From Prostheceraeus crozeri (lineage: Eukaryota; Platyhelminthes; Polycladida; Euryleptidae), in assembly GCA_907163375.1 (NCBI GenBank), contig CAJQUW010010381.1, positions 28,501 through 92,500 on the forward strand: a DNA stretch of 64,000 bases, read 5' to 3'. The notes beneath the pieces were generated by a model, which was not told where the DNA came from, made no database searches, and saw only the letters and a list, made by a program, of their open reading frames with translations. The translations under genes were made by a program, and so were the position numbers. Positions 54,627 to 64,000 of this stretch are shown here, piece by piece (the stretch's first letter is position 1; every line of letters begins with the position of its first letter).

Positions 54627-55957
54627 TCAATTGTTATTTTTTATAATGACATTACAACCATTGTTAAAATTGAAAGTTATGTTTGGTCTCATTGCAGTTG
54701 ATGCATTCGTTGTTGATACGCTTGCCATTTCACAAATTTTCTTACTATCTAAAATAGCTGAGCAGTTCGACAACAGATAGTCGTTAGTTCGTTTGTAGTT
54801 GCGAACTTCAACAGCACTTTGATGCCCGGTTTGCTCCATGATGAATTGTTCATCGACATTCGATTGATAAAGCGACTCGCACAGGTAGCTCTGAGACTAT
54901 GGTTAGTTTTTCTGCCATCAATTCCAGACAGAGAACAGATGTCTTTCATAAATTTACTCAATGAATTTTTGCCAATCGGTCTGGTTGAAAACCAGCATCC
55001 ATCTTTCGGTTCTTTGAGCGGCTGCAGATAAAATCGCGTTGTTCTTTTCGGTCGAACTGAGATAAACTTTGTGAAAATATCGATGTGACTTTTCCTCCCG
55101 TCGCTTGAAACATTTACAAAATGAACAACTTTCTTTGGAGATTTTCGCATATCCCTTAAACCTCCAATAAATGTCTTGGAAAATTTCTCACTGTAAATGA
55201 GGCAGCGTTTACCGTTTCTTTCTGTCGCTTCGAATTGGTCAATTGTCAACTCAGTGTGCTCACTTCCACCTCTTAAAGCGAAATGTATTCCATTTAGGTA
55301 GAACAGCGTCTTGATTAGCTGCGAAGGACTTTCATCTCCGAAAACAGAAGTCCACATCTTCTTTTCTTCCTCTTCTGAAATGATTTCTGCGTGTTTGCGC
55401 TGCAGCCCTACACCATTTCTCGTAGCGATGTTCATCGCAGCATCCAAACTTCGTGTTATGAGATGAAACTTATGTTCTTTGAAAAAGTCCACACTTCGAT
55501 TACCATCCAGATTGATGTGACGCTGAATCCCGGAAATAATGCTGACGAGACTAGTTGGAGAATAGCATCCTCCGCCATCTTTTCTTGTTTCATGAATGAA
55601 GCGAGATACATTGTCAATACGTTGTTCATCGGTCAAATTTTGTACTTGCACATCTGCATTGAACCTTTGCTTATACCAATACGTAAACATATTGATCGCC
55701 CACCTATCACGTTTGACTGTGTTCTTCGGGATTACCTGATTGTTCGTGTCATTAATGCTGTCGATTTCAACAAATCTGTGCTGTTGCTGATTTTTGCTTC
55801 TTGTTGACATTTGGTTGTTCATATCAGGAAATTGAATTTCACTAAAATTGCAATTTTGGTCGTATGATGTTTCATTTATCATTCGTTGAATTTGCTCTTC
55901 GGAGAGTCCGCTGATCACAGGATGCCTATCAAAATTCAGCATACCATTCCAAGCCAT
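54627..55957 (-). pseudogene. Crypton tyrosine recombinase, near complete, one frameshift
   Basis: A DUF3504/KIAA1958-like tyrosine recombinase of the Crypton type, which integrates circular DNA through a Tyr nucleophile. From the ATG at 55957 the frame covers about 365 meaningful residues: an N-terminal SAM-like helical domain (about 80-185) and the catalytic domain with R229 (FALRGGSEH) and H353-x-x-R356 (NHSLRAT). A single-base frameshift near 54885, right after ATCASR, moves to the frame holding EQTGHQS (last His) and VRNYKR (Tyr), which ends at 54627. All catalytic residues are present. The frame is open upstream to 56071, but those codons come from the neighbouring mariner element's terminal repeat. 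Confidence 0.88.
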
Positions 55958-56521
55958 GGTTATGATTAAATGACTATGCGCAATCTCATAATATTCTTTG
56001 CAATTTGAATATAGTATTGAATGAAATAGCGTCCGGGATTTATTTTTTGTCCGGAATACAAGGTGTTTCAAAAGTAGGCTAACAGTAGAAATTGGCCTTG
56101 AAAAGCTATGTCTTAATGCTATAGATTAATAAGCTATGTCATAATAATCTTTTTCACGATGCCACAGATAGCTAATATGCCTTGTATTCGTAAGGGGCAA
56201 AAATTCAATATTCTTTGACATCGCGTAAATCATATTAAAATATCTCATGATCTCCAGTGTTTTCATGCCTACATATTTCACTACAACCCAATTTGAATCT
56301 ATACCGATCATGAGAAGTCGAATAACTATCCAACATCTATCAAAAAAAATTATTAGGAAACCATGTAAACAAGATAGTTGTTTCAGTGTTACTGCGGAGA
56401 AGGAAGAACAGCTGACATTCGAATGTCCTCCGCGCCCCTCAGCCTGGTGCACGAAGACGCTGTCGTCAACACAAGACAGGGAGGCGAAGAAGGAAGAACA
56501 GCTGACATCCAAATGTCCTTC

Positions 56522-56604
56522 ACCTTTGTTAATTCCAGCCTCCTCTTAGACCATCGTCAGAAGCTTCTGACGATGGCCTAGAGGAGGCTGAAATTAATAA
56601 AGGT
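56522..56604. repeat. 83-bp near-perfect palindrome centred on AAGCTT
   Basis: The left arm (56522-56563) and right arm (56564-56604) are inverted copies with about five differences, with no loop. The centre reads CGTCAGAAGCTTCTGACG. It is inside mariner element 2, 3' of the transposase. The CTGACGATGGCC phrase in the right arm recalls hammerhead cores seen elsewhere in the window. Confidence 0.9.
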
Positions 56605-56739
56605 ATTAACATTAAAACAACTACCATTTTGTTTGCTTGGTTTCCTAACAAAAAAATGAACAAATGAATAACCAAGGCCTATTCAACATATCAAAAAATT
56701 AATCAACTTAAAGTTGCAAAAATTCACGAACGCAAATGC

Positions 56740-57785
56740 TCAAATGTCCACCATGGACATCGGCACATTCTTGTAGTCTTCGGCCACACTGTGGCACACA
56801 GTTCTGCATAAGTTCCTGTCATCACTGATCTCTTGACAGGCATCTGTGATGTAGGAGCGGAGTTGAGAAAGTGTGTGAGGTTTTCGTCCGTACACTTTCT
56901 CCTTTACAACGCCCCAAAAGAAAAAGTCCATCGGAGTTAGATCGGGAGAGCGAGGAGGCCAAAGGATGCTACCACATCTCCCGATCCACTTTCCTGGAAA
57001 AGTGTCATTCAGATAGCTTCTGACACTCACTGCAAAATGCGCTGGTGCACCATCCTGCTGAAAGTACAGCTCATTGAAGTTGTTCAATGACTGCATCTCA
57101 GGAATCGCAAAGGATTGGAGCATTTGAAGGTACACCTCAGCCGTCACAATTCTTTCAAAAAATACTGGCCCAATCACACCGTTGCTTGACATACCGGCCC
57201 AGACGGTTAAGCCAGGCTGGTTCAGCTCATTTGTTGATACCATGTGCGGATTTTCAGGGAACCAGTAGACACAGTTATGTCTATTTACGTGACCTGATAG
57301 TTTGAAACTGGCTTCGTCAGACCAAACTATCTTGTCAAGCAAATCTGGGTTCTCCGAATTTCCGACAACATGAGCACAGCAAACTGCAAGCGTCGTTCAG
57401 CATCATCCGGTAGAAGGTGCTGCAACAGTCTGGGTCGGTATGGTTTCAACTCAACTTTCCTCATCAGTCTCCAAGTAGAGCTTAGAGAAATGTCCAACTC
57501 CAATGAGGCTCTTCTTGTTGACTTCTTCGGACTTTGAACAAATGTTTGGGCAACTAGCTCCTCGTTTGATGTTATTGAAACTGATCGAGGGCGTCCTGAC
57601 TTCGGTGCATTCTCTACCGAACCGGTCTTTTCAAATTTATCTCGAATGCGATAAATAGCAAATCTTGATGGAGGATTGCTGTGAAAGGCATCTCTCCATT
57701 CCATTCGCACCTTTTCAGCATTCTTGTTTTTCCAAAAGGATTTCAAAATCCATTTTCTCTGATCATCTTTTAGATGACCTGACAT
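56740..57785 (-). pseudogene. Mariner-superfamily transposase 2 (DD41D), one frameshift
   Basis: From an ATG at 57785 the first frame carries two helix-turn-helix units with the linker SGRPRS. It breaks near 57350, just before the first Asp. The second frame has D (IVWSDEAS), D (QQDGAPAHF) and D (SPDLTPMDFFFWG) with 41 residues between the last two. Apart from the single-base shift it is complete, ending at 56740. It is closest in style to arthropod DD41D transposases and clearly different from copy 1. Confidence 0.92.
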
Positions 57786-58122
57786 GACAGAAGCAGCAAA
57801 TTCAAAAAAGCTTCAAGCTTGTTTAATTCACTTCAAGTCAAACTAACAGTGTTTGATTCAAATCAAATTAATTGAACATATCCATGTACGTAATGTCAGA
57901 TTGGTGCTATATCTTGTCCATGATAGATTTCAAAATTCCTTTGCCAATGGAATGCTACTGCATAAACTTCTAAATGATAGTAGCAATTACTTCGAAGTCT
58001 ATGGCTCATGTTGGACTGATCATGGATATCCATCGACTGATTCAGGTGTAAATCGCCAATAGAACGGTCAACATAGATTTCCTAGGGCAAAATCAACTGT
58101 TAGCCTACTTTTGAAACACCTT

Positions 58123-59230
58123 ATATCTAAATAGATCCCTGAAGGCATAGAAATTAACAATACCATAGAAAGTCCTAGAATGGAAATTGCATGAAAATTA
58201 TGGCACACTCCGGGGGAACTTAGTTGGGGCAAAAAGCAAATTTTGCGAGCTGGCTTTCTTGTTTTCTGGTTGGCATTTTCAATTATCAAGTCAATTTGTG
58301 ATCTGGATTGTTGCCCCTTGTCCAAAGATCATGTACACAAAAGCAATCATGAATTTACAAAATACTGCAGCGACAGGATGACAGAGAAGGAAATCCTTTA
58401 AAACGTCGTATACGCTCATCATTTTGAAATATCGGTCCTATAATCAATCAAGAGTATAATCAGACACATATGCAACTTGTAATGTCGATTTACAGAGCAT
58501 GCATTGGTCCAGCTTGAAATCAGAGGCCAAGAAATCTTACAGTATTCATTTTACTTTGAAGGATTCCCCTGTTCATTATATTTGAACAATTTTCAAAACC
58601 TTTGCATGCTTTTTCATATCAGAATCCAAAATATCATCACACTATATCACAAAAGTCATTTAGTGATTAATTGAAAAGTTCCAGCGACATTTCATTTATC
58701 TGTGAAATGATTGTCTGTAAAGAAACTTTCAGTGTGTTTATTCCAGAAAAAGCGCCACGTTTCTTAGCCGCTTGAAGAAGAAATTATCCAATAATTAGAC
58801 TTTCTATCAGTGAATTCTTCAGATGTTCTTAAAAATCAGTACACCGACTACTTTCAATTATGACTTTGTGAACCAATTTTTAATTCTCATTCCAATATTG
58901 AAACATTGGAAACTAGTTGTCAGTGACTGCTACAAATAGACACACTATATTAATCCATGGAAGAGTAGGCTATTTCACATGAAACAATGCCACCATCTCA
59001 CTTAAAATTCTCTTCATGAAAATCCTGCACTTTTCTGTCAACAACTTCCACAACCAACTTGGCGATTAGTTTGACTATGATATAATGTTTTAGATCGAAT
59101 CTGATCTACAAACCATAGATTTTTCCATGTGCCATCATTGTACATAGGCAAGATATCAAACTTCCATTCTAGTGTACGATTATCTACTTCTATGCCTGAA
59201 GGTGACATTTTGAATCCTATGGTTTAACAT
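58123..59230. other. No recognisable gene
   Basis: Short frames only. Confidence 0.5.
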
Positions 59231-59340
59231 AGATAACTCATGACCATGGAGTGAGATATCAAACTTAAATCCCTCCACAAACAGATAAACAGATACAGGG
59301 GATTTAAACAGATATCTCCCTCCAGCGTCATGAGTTATCT
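59231..59340. repeat. 110-bp stem-loop
   Basis: AGATAACTCATGAC at 59231 is the exact inverse of the last 14 bases (59327-59340). Pairing continues inward through GAGATATC and TTAAATCCC, leaving a loop of about 25 bases. It could be a very small foldback element or a hairpin RNA precursor. Confidence 0.8.
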
Positions 59341-59504
59341 ACTACATGTAGCATAACTTTCTAATTATCCGACAGAAATTAACAAAAGGTCTCATTTTGA
59401 AGGTAATATACATCTTTATTAGCATAATCAACATAAAAGTGATTGCATTTGAGGATGAGAGTGCAATGTACATGCGAAGCAGAAAGGCTTGAAAGACAAA
59501 AATC

Positions 59505-61044
59505 TAGATGAAAAGAACAACGATTGAATGTAAAAGTCAACCTACTATCAATTCTCCACTTAAACGAAAATCATAATGGAGAAGTCTTTCTGCTGCAGAT
59601 GATCACACAACAACAATTGGGTGATGACTGGATCAACCTTATGCAGAAACGCTTAGTAGCCCAACACCAGAAACTTCGCATTTTCCTGCTTTATTTCTTC
59701 CAAAGTCTCCAGATCTGTTCCAAGTTAAACCCAAAACGTTTTCAGTCAGAAAAATGTCATCACACTTACTTTTCATGCATTCAATGAGTTCATGATCAAT
59801 CATTGAGCTGTTCATCCCGTGATCTCCTTATCCCTTTAACAACCTTTTAAGGGTCCAATGTGGATGTAATGTGGATGTAAGTGATGCAGACATTCTACGC
59901 ATCGTTTAGTTAACTATTTTTCTCTCTAGTACACTGTAAATCGCTGGATACGAAAATTACATGCAAACATATATCAAAATCACATACAATTTGAAACTAA
60001 CATCTAATACGAGATTCTCGTGTGCTTACAGAGATCTGGTATGTTTTTCATACCTAATCTCACTTACTTTCGTATGTGATTGGCATGTAGCGATACGAAC
60101 TATTCTATCTGTGATTGACTGTTTTACACTGAAAGACGAGTTGTTGGTATGTTTTATATACGAGACCCGATGCAAATTCATCATTATTCGTATGCCTCTG
60201 GTATGCATTTCGTATGTGTAGCTTTAAGTCACATAGCAAAAAATGTATGTATTACATATTGCTGTCAAATAACTTTTTTTGGTAATACCAGTCGTGAATA
60301 TTTTTGTTCGGTAGAGTGATATTTAACTAGATTAGATTCATTGTGAAGATTATGCTCCACGAGATTGTCGTCGTAGCTACTTGTCTAGCAACATTAGCAG
60401 GACGTTTAGTTAGCTCTACTTTATAAACCAAGTTGATAGACATCAATTCATTCAAACGATATCTTTCGTGCAATCATGTTGACTTATGTATCTCAAACAT
60501 AACTATTTTTGCGTTCATGAATTACAATGTGTTTTTATTTCGGATTGATAATATGCTTAATTTCAAAATTACATAATGCATAATTGTTGATGGTTAAATA
60601 CTTATTGATTATTCATGAAATGCCTTAGACTTGCGTGTATTAAAATCGAATTCAGCATTGAAAGTATGACTCTTGAATGTCATTATCCTACTACTTACAA
60701 AGCAGTAGTAACATTAGTGTGATCTTTATTGGCAAAAGGCCTTAAATCAGCGTACTTCTGACGTCAAGAGAAGACCAAGAGAATACAGAAATACACCAAA
60801 AAAGTATTTTGGTATGCATCCTTCGTATGTGATTAGTATTGAGCGATTTACAGTGTAATTGTGACATAATTCAGTGACAATATTGAACAAAAATTTCCAG
60901 CTATATACCCAAATGAAATTACTTCTCATTCTAAATACAAATTCTATTAACTGCAGCAGAAAGACTTCGCCATGAAGATTTTCGCTTAAATGGAAAATTG
61001 CAAGCAGGTTGACTTTTTCATTCAATCGTTGTTCTTTTCATCTA
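59505..61044. mobile_element. Inverted-repeat element with 94-bp arms, containing a second one
   Basis: The arms at 59505-59598 and 60951-61044 both start TAGATGAAAAGAACAACG and end in CTGCAG. No transposase is inside. The right arm ends exactly where a mariner terminal repeat (CAGGGTGAGTC, 61045) begins. Confidence 0.82.
59932..60855. mobile_element. Nested MITE with CACTGTAAATCGCT ends and TA duplication
   Basis: CACTGTAAATCGCT (59932-59945) and its exact inverse (60842-60855) are each flanked by TA (59930-59931, 60856-60857), the mariner-type target. Phrases of the type TTCGTATGTGATT recur inside near both ends. It sits within the element at 59505-61044. Confidence 0.8.
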
Positions 61045-62387
61045 CAGGGTGAGTCAAAAAAAAAAAACGATTTATTTTTAAGTGGATATGAAACATGTTT
61101 GTTTTAGTGATAGAAATTCGTTACAAGTTCAGATATTAAGCATATGTCTTCAATTCAATTATGTACTAACTAGATTTGTTAAACATTTCTAATTATGTTA
61201 GATATCTGTGTTAACTTCTAATATTAGACAGATGATTTTACTGTCTATCAATCAACATAATACATTTCTAAATTTAAATAAGTAAGTTGTTTCTCGACAC
61301 ATGATATTGCATTCATCATATGATATTTCATTTCTCGATTTGCATTCATCAATATGGAACGCAAAGCAAAGGTTGTTGCATGGGCTATATCACTTATGAA
61401 AACACCAGAGAAGCCAGAAGACGATACGCGAAAGAATATGATGAAGAGGCTCCTCCTGAATCCACAATACGTCGATGGGTTTCTCGTTTCCTTGAATATG
61501 GTGACATCAATAAAAGGAGAGAAGGCAGTGGTAGATACCCGTTACCGCGAGTGGTGATGACAGTTTCCAGGAAATCAATCAACAATTGGAAGATAAACCG
61601 ACAGCATCGACTAGACAGATTGCTACGGAAACTGGTAACTCTCAGTCAAGTGTTGTCCGCTGTCTTCATAAAAATGGACTTAATCCATTTAAGGCAACAA
61701 AAGTGCAAGCTTTATCCAAAGATGACTGTGAAAGAAGATTAGAATTTTGCCAATGGTTACGTCGTAATCAAGAGAGTGACAGTGACTATAAGGAACATCA
61801 TATTTTCCGACGAAGCTGTTCTTCACGTCAACGGCATAGTGAATCTTCATAATCTCCACTTCTGGGCAACTGAAAACCCACACATGCAGATTGAAAAGCT
61901 GCAAGACCGACACTCGGTCACGGTATGGTGCATGGTTGGTCCGTCCGGCGTCTTGGCTTACGACATCAGCTCTGAGACTATGAATAGTGACCGCTACTGC
62001 ACAGTACTTCGAGAAAAGGTGATCCCTTACTTTCGAAAAAGATCGAATCGCAACAAACTTTATCAACAAGATGGAGCTCCGCCTCATTTCAGTCTCACCG
62101 CTCGGTCTTTGTTGGATGAGCATCTTCCAAACAGGTGGATCGGGAGACAGTGAACAGTTCGATGGCCACCAAGATCACCGGACCTCACTGTTTGTGATTT
62201 CTTTTTATGGGGAGCTCTGCGAGATAAAGTTTACAAACAGGCTCCAAGAACCGTGGAACAATTGAGAACAAGAATCGAAGATGAGCTGGGGACTTTCAAC
62301 CCGACAATGTTTCAGTCATCGTACGAGTCTTTCATTGAGCGATGCAATGAGTGCATTCAGTTGGACGGTGGTCAAGTTGAAGGTTAA
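61045..62387 (+). pseudogene. Mariner-superfamily transposase 3 (DD41D), multiply broken
   Basis: A left terminal repeat CAGGGTGAGTCAAAAAAAA begins at 61045; no clear right end was found. The coding remains start at the ATG at 61354 (MERKAKVVAWAI) and need at least three frame changes (near 61400, 61570 and 61790) plus one in-frame TGA at about 62152. All three Asp are recognisable: IIFSDEAV, QQDGAPPHF and TVCDFFLWG, with 41 codons between the last two including the stop. The end is QLDGGQVEG, stop at 62385. It is old compared with the two other copies. Confidence 0.88.
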
Positions 62388-62587
62388 CATTCAATTCGTT
62401 TATTATGAAATACCTTTCTTATGCATTCTGACAGTTCAGTTTCATGTTTAGAGTGATATTTAATAACTTTCGTTTTTGTCTTATAACTATGGGAAACTCT
62501 ATTAATGAGAATATTTCGGTCTTCTTTGGACTGATTTCGGGTAAATATTTACATGCATGAATATTTATTGAATCTTCTTGCTCATTA
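62388..62587. other. No feature
   Basis: Expected position of the lost right end of the third mariner copy; only a degenerate match is seen. Confidence 0.4.
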
Positions 62588-63988
62588 CTTCACCATTGTT
62601 GGTATCTGGATGACGGCATCCTTGCTGGAAAGAAAGAAGAAGTTCTAAAGGCATACGAAGTTTTATGTTCGCAAGGTGGTGATATAGGACTGAAGCTGCA
62701 GACTAAAAAATGTGAACTGTTCGGTAAAGGCAACCTTGATGACTTCAGTCCTGACTTCTTAAAATCTAATTCAGCCAATTTCCAGGTACTTGGTTAGCCT
62801 GTTGGAGATCACAATTTCTGCTCCGAATTTATAGAGAATAAGCGTGTGAAATCCTTGCAACTGCTGAATTATTTCTCTCGGTTACGGGATCCACAAGTTT
62901 CTGTATCTCTGCTGAGGACTTGTGCCGGGTTCTGTAGGATGACTCATTTGACAAGAACTGTTCCCCCTAAATATACTGAGAAAGCATTCAGAGAGTTTGA
63001 CAAAGAAGTTCGAAAATGTCTAGAAGAAAGTATTGCCATTGAACTATCGGAAGAGGCTTGGATCCAATGCGAACTTAAAGTATGTTCTGGTGGACTAGGT
63101 GTTCGGTCGACAATGAAACATTCTTCAGCAGCCTATCTTGCATCGCTCAGTGCATCACTTCCCACTGCGAGTATCAGGAGCAATGCCACAACATACGACT
63201 CTAAGAGCAAAAACATCTTGCAAATGATTTCTTCATTTCATCGACACCTTCACAAAAACATCTGTCAACTTTCATTAATTCCAGACTACAAAAGACCTTA
63301 ATGACCAGTGCAAGTCCTGCACATCAAATTAGGTTACACTCGGTCATTCACCCGATGCGGCTAAATGGCTAACCGTTGTTCCATCACCTGGATTGGGTTT
63401 TCAGACTATCACCCGAAGAATTTCAAGTGTTGATAAAATGGTAGCTCGGCTTGCCAATGACGACTGGTAAAACTCTGTGTCCAAGATGTCCAGGAGTTTC
63501 ATTAGACCCGTTGGGCCATCACGCTTTGACATGTAAGCGGGGAAGCTTTGTGACAAGTCGGCATAATGCTCTGCGTGATCAGCTAAACCAAATCTGCGAA
63601 TGGGCAAACCTTCGACCTGCCATGGAAAAACCTTCGACCTGCCGGTTGTGGTCACTCCGACCCAAACAGAAGACCAGCCGACATTCTCCTGCCAGACTGG
63701 AGTCTTGGTCGTCCAGCAGCAGTTGACCTGACTGTTGTGCATCCGCTTATCAATAACACTGTTCCAGGAGCGAGCACAACGGAAGGGTCAACCTTGTTGG
63801 CGGCTGAAAAAAGAAAGCATACCTCCAACGACAACAAATGTGAGGAGCTTGGCTGGATATGCATTCCGATAGCAGTTACAGCCTATGGCTCATGGGGAGA
63901 AGAAGCTCTCTACACATTCTCTCGAGTTGCTTCCAGACTGTCCACTCAGACTTCAGTGACCTTTTCTGAGGCACGGAGACCATCATGA
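62588..63988 (+). pseudogene. Retroelement: end of reverse transcriptase, zinc knuckle and restriction-like endonuclease
   Basis: Begins abruptly at the reverse-transcriptase catalytic box WYLDDG (62600), continues past an in-frame TAG (near 62798) into a thumb region (KRVKSLQLLNYFSRLRDPQ; RTVPPKYTE; LKVCSGGLGVRS), then loses frame at about 63300. After 63450 come a zinc knuckle CPRC...GHHALTC and RHNALRD, then, in another frame, ADILLPDWSLGRPAAVDLTV, the PD...D core of a PD-(D/E)XK nuclease, and HPLINN. The order (reverse transcriptase, CCHC, nuclease) is that of R2-type elements with a restriction-like endonuclease. It belongs to a different subgroup from the remnant at 28709-29553. Confidence 0.75.
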
Positions 63989-64000
63989 GAAAAATGTCCA

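Larger units (their letters stand above)
56060..58122 (-). mobile_element. Tc1/mariner-superfamily element 2, 27-bp terminal repeats
   Basis: AAGGTGTTTCAAAAGTAGGC at 56060 and its 27-bp continuation are exactly inverted at 58096-58122. The transposase gene (minus) has one frameshift. The element abuts the Crypton's upstream side. Between the gene and the left end lies a non-coding stretch with two direct repeats (GGAAGAACAGCTGACAT at about 56402 and 56490) and a long palindrome. Confidence 0.92.

Noticed and set aside
55391-55807. 138-codon plus frame
   Set aside because: Antisense of the Crypton recombinase, whose catalytic residues fix the real strand.
61689-62123. 144-codon minus frame
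   Set aside because: Antisense of the third mariner-type transposase.

Overview
This is nuclear DNA of an invertebrate animal: AT-rich, intron-bearing and dense in transposons. Two host genes can be recognised from single exons. One is a neuropeptide F/Y precursor exon (minus strand, 11895-12096) that ends at the intron position typical of the family, inside the penultimate Arg codon. The other is a caveolin locus (plus strand): a short first exon at 43667-43768, then two tandem copies of the caveolin-domain exon at 51412-51750 and 52874-53212. The Arg-Pro-Arg C-terminus of the peptide fits a protostome, perhaps a spiralian, but the species cannot be named. Almost everything else recognisable is mobile DNA.

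Region 1-6.6 kb is one end of a Polinton/Maverick (adintovirus-like) element. Every gene is on the minus strand, reading away from a TATA-like box at about 6.58 kb. In transcription order: a frameshifted unknown protein, a small RING-like protein, a DEDDh-type exonuclease-like protein broken by one in-frame stop, a protein resembling the N-terminal region of Polinton DNA polymerases, a second RING-like protein with a membrane segment, a pVI-like minor capsid protein, the packaging ATPase, an unknown structural-type protein, a small Cys-rich protein, the chromodomain integrase, a pX-like basic core protein, and the start of the major capsid protein, which runs off the left edge. DNA polymerase B and the protease are not in the window. 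A 327-bp tandem repeat (6.63-7.81 kb) follows.

Region 8-22 kb holds inverted-motif arrays, a foldback MITE (10140-10705), the neuropeptide exon, a Penelope-like element (PLE) remnant (12.9-13.8 kb), an hAT-like MITE with an 8-bp target duplication (14627-15355), and long stretches without recognisable genes. Region 22.6-30.5 kb holds a piggyBac pseudogene, a complete PLE insertion with inverted arms and a 14-bp target duplication (24706-26514), a foldback MITE, a LINE 3' end and a remnant of a retroelement with a restriction-like endonuclease. Region 33-36 kb is a PIF/Harbinger element with exact TTA duplications (33079-35992), internally deleted and carrying a Crypton-type tyrosine recombinase fragment. 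A third PLE fragment lies at 37.6-38.3 kb.

Region 43-54 kb is the caveolin locus. Its long intron contains an intact Tc1/mariner-superfamily transposon (46028-47786, 352-aa transposase, 29-bp terminal repeats). Region 54-64 kb holds a Crypton with one frameshift, a second mariner-superfamily element (56060-58122, one frameshift) with an 83-bp palindrome inside, a nested pair of inverted-repeat elements (59505-61044), a third, heavily damaged mariner-superfamily copy, and a decayed reverse transcriptase with a restriction-like endonuclease region at the right edge. The three mariner-superfamily transposases belong to the DD41D-like group and differ from one another.
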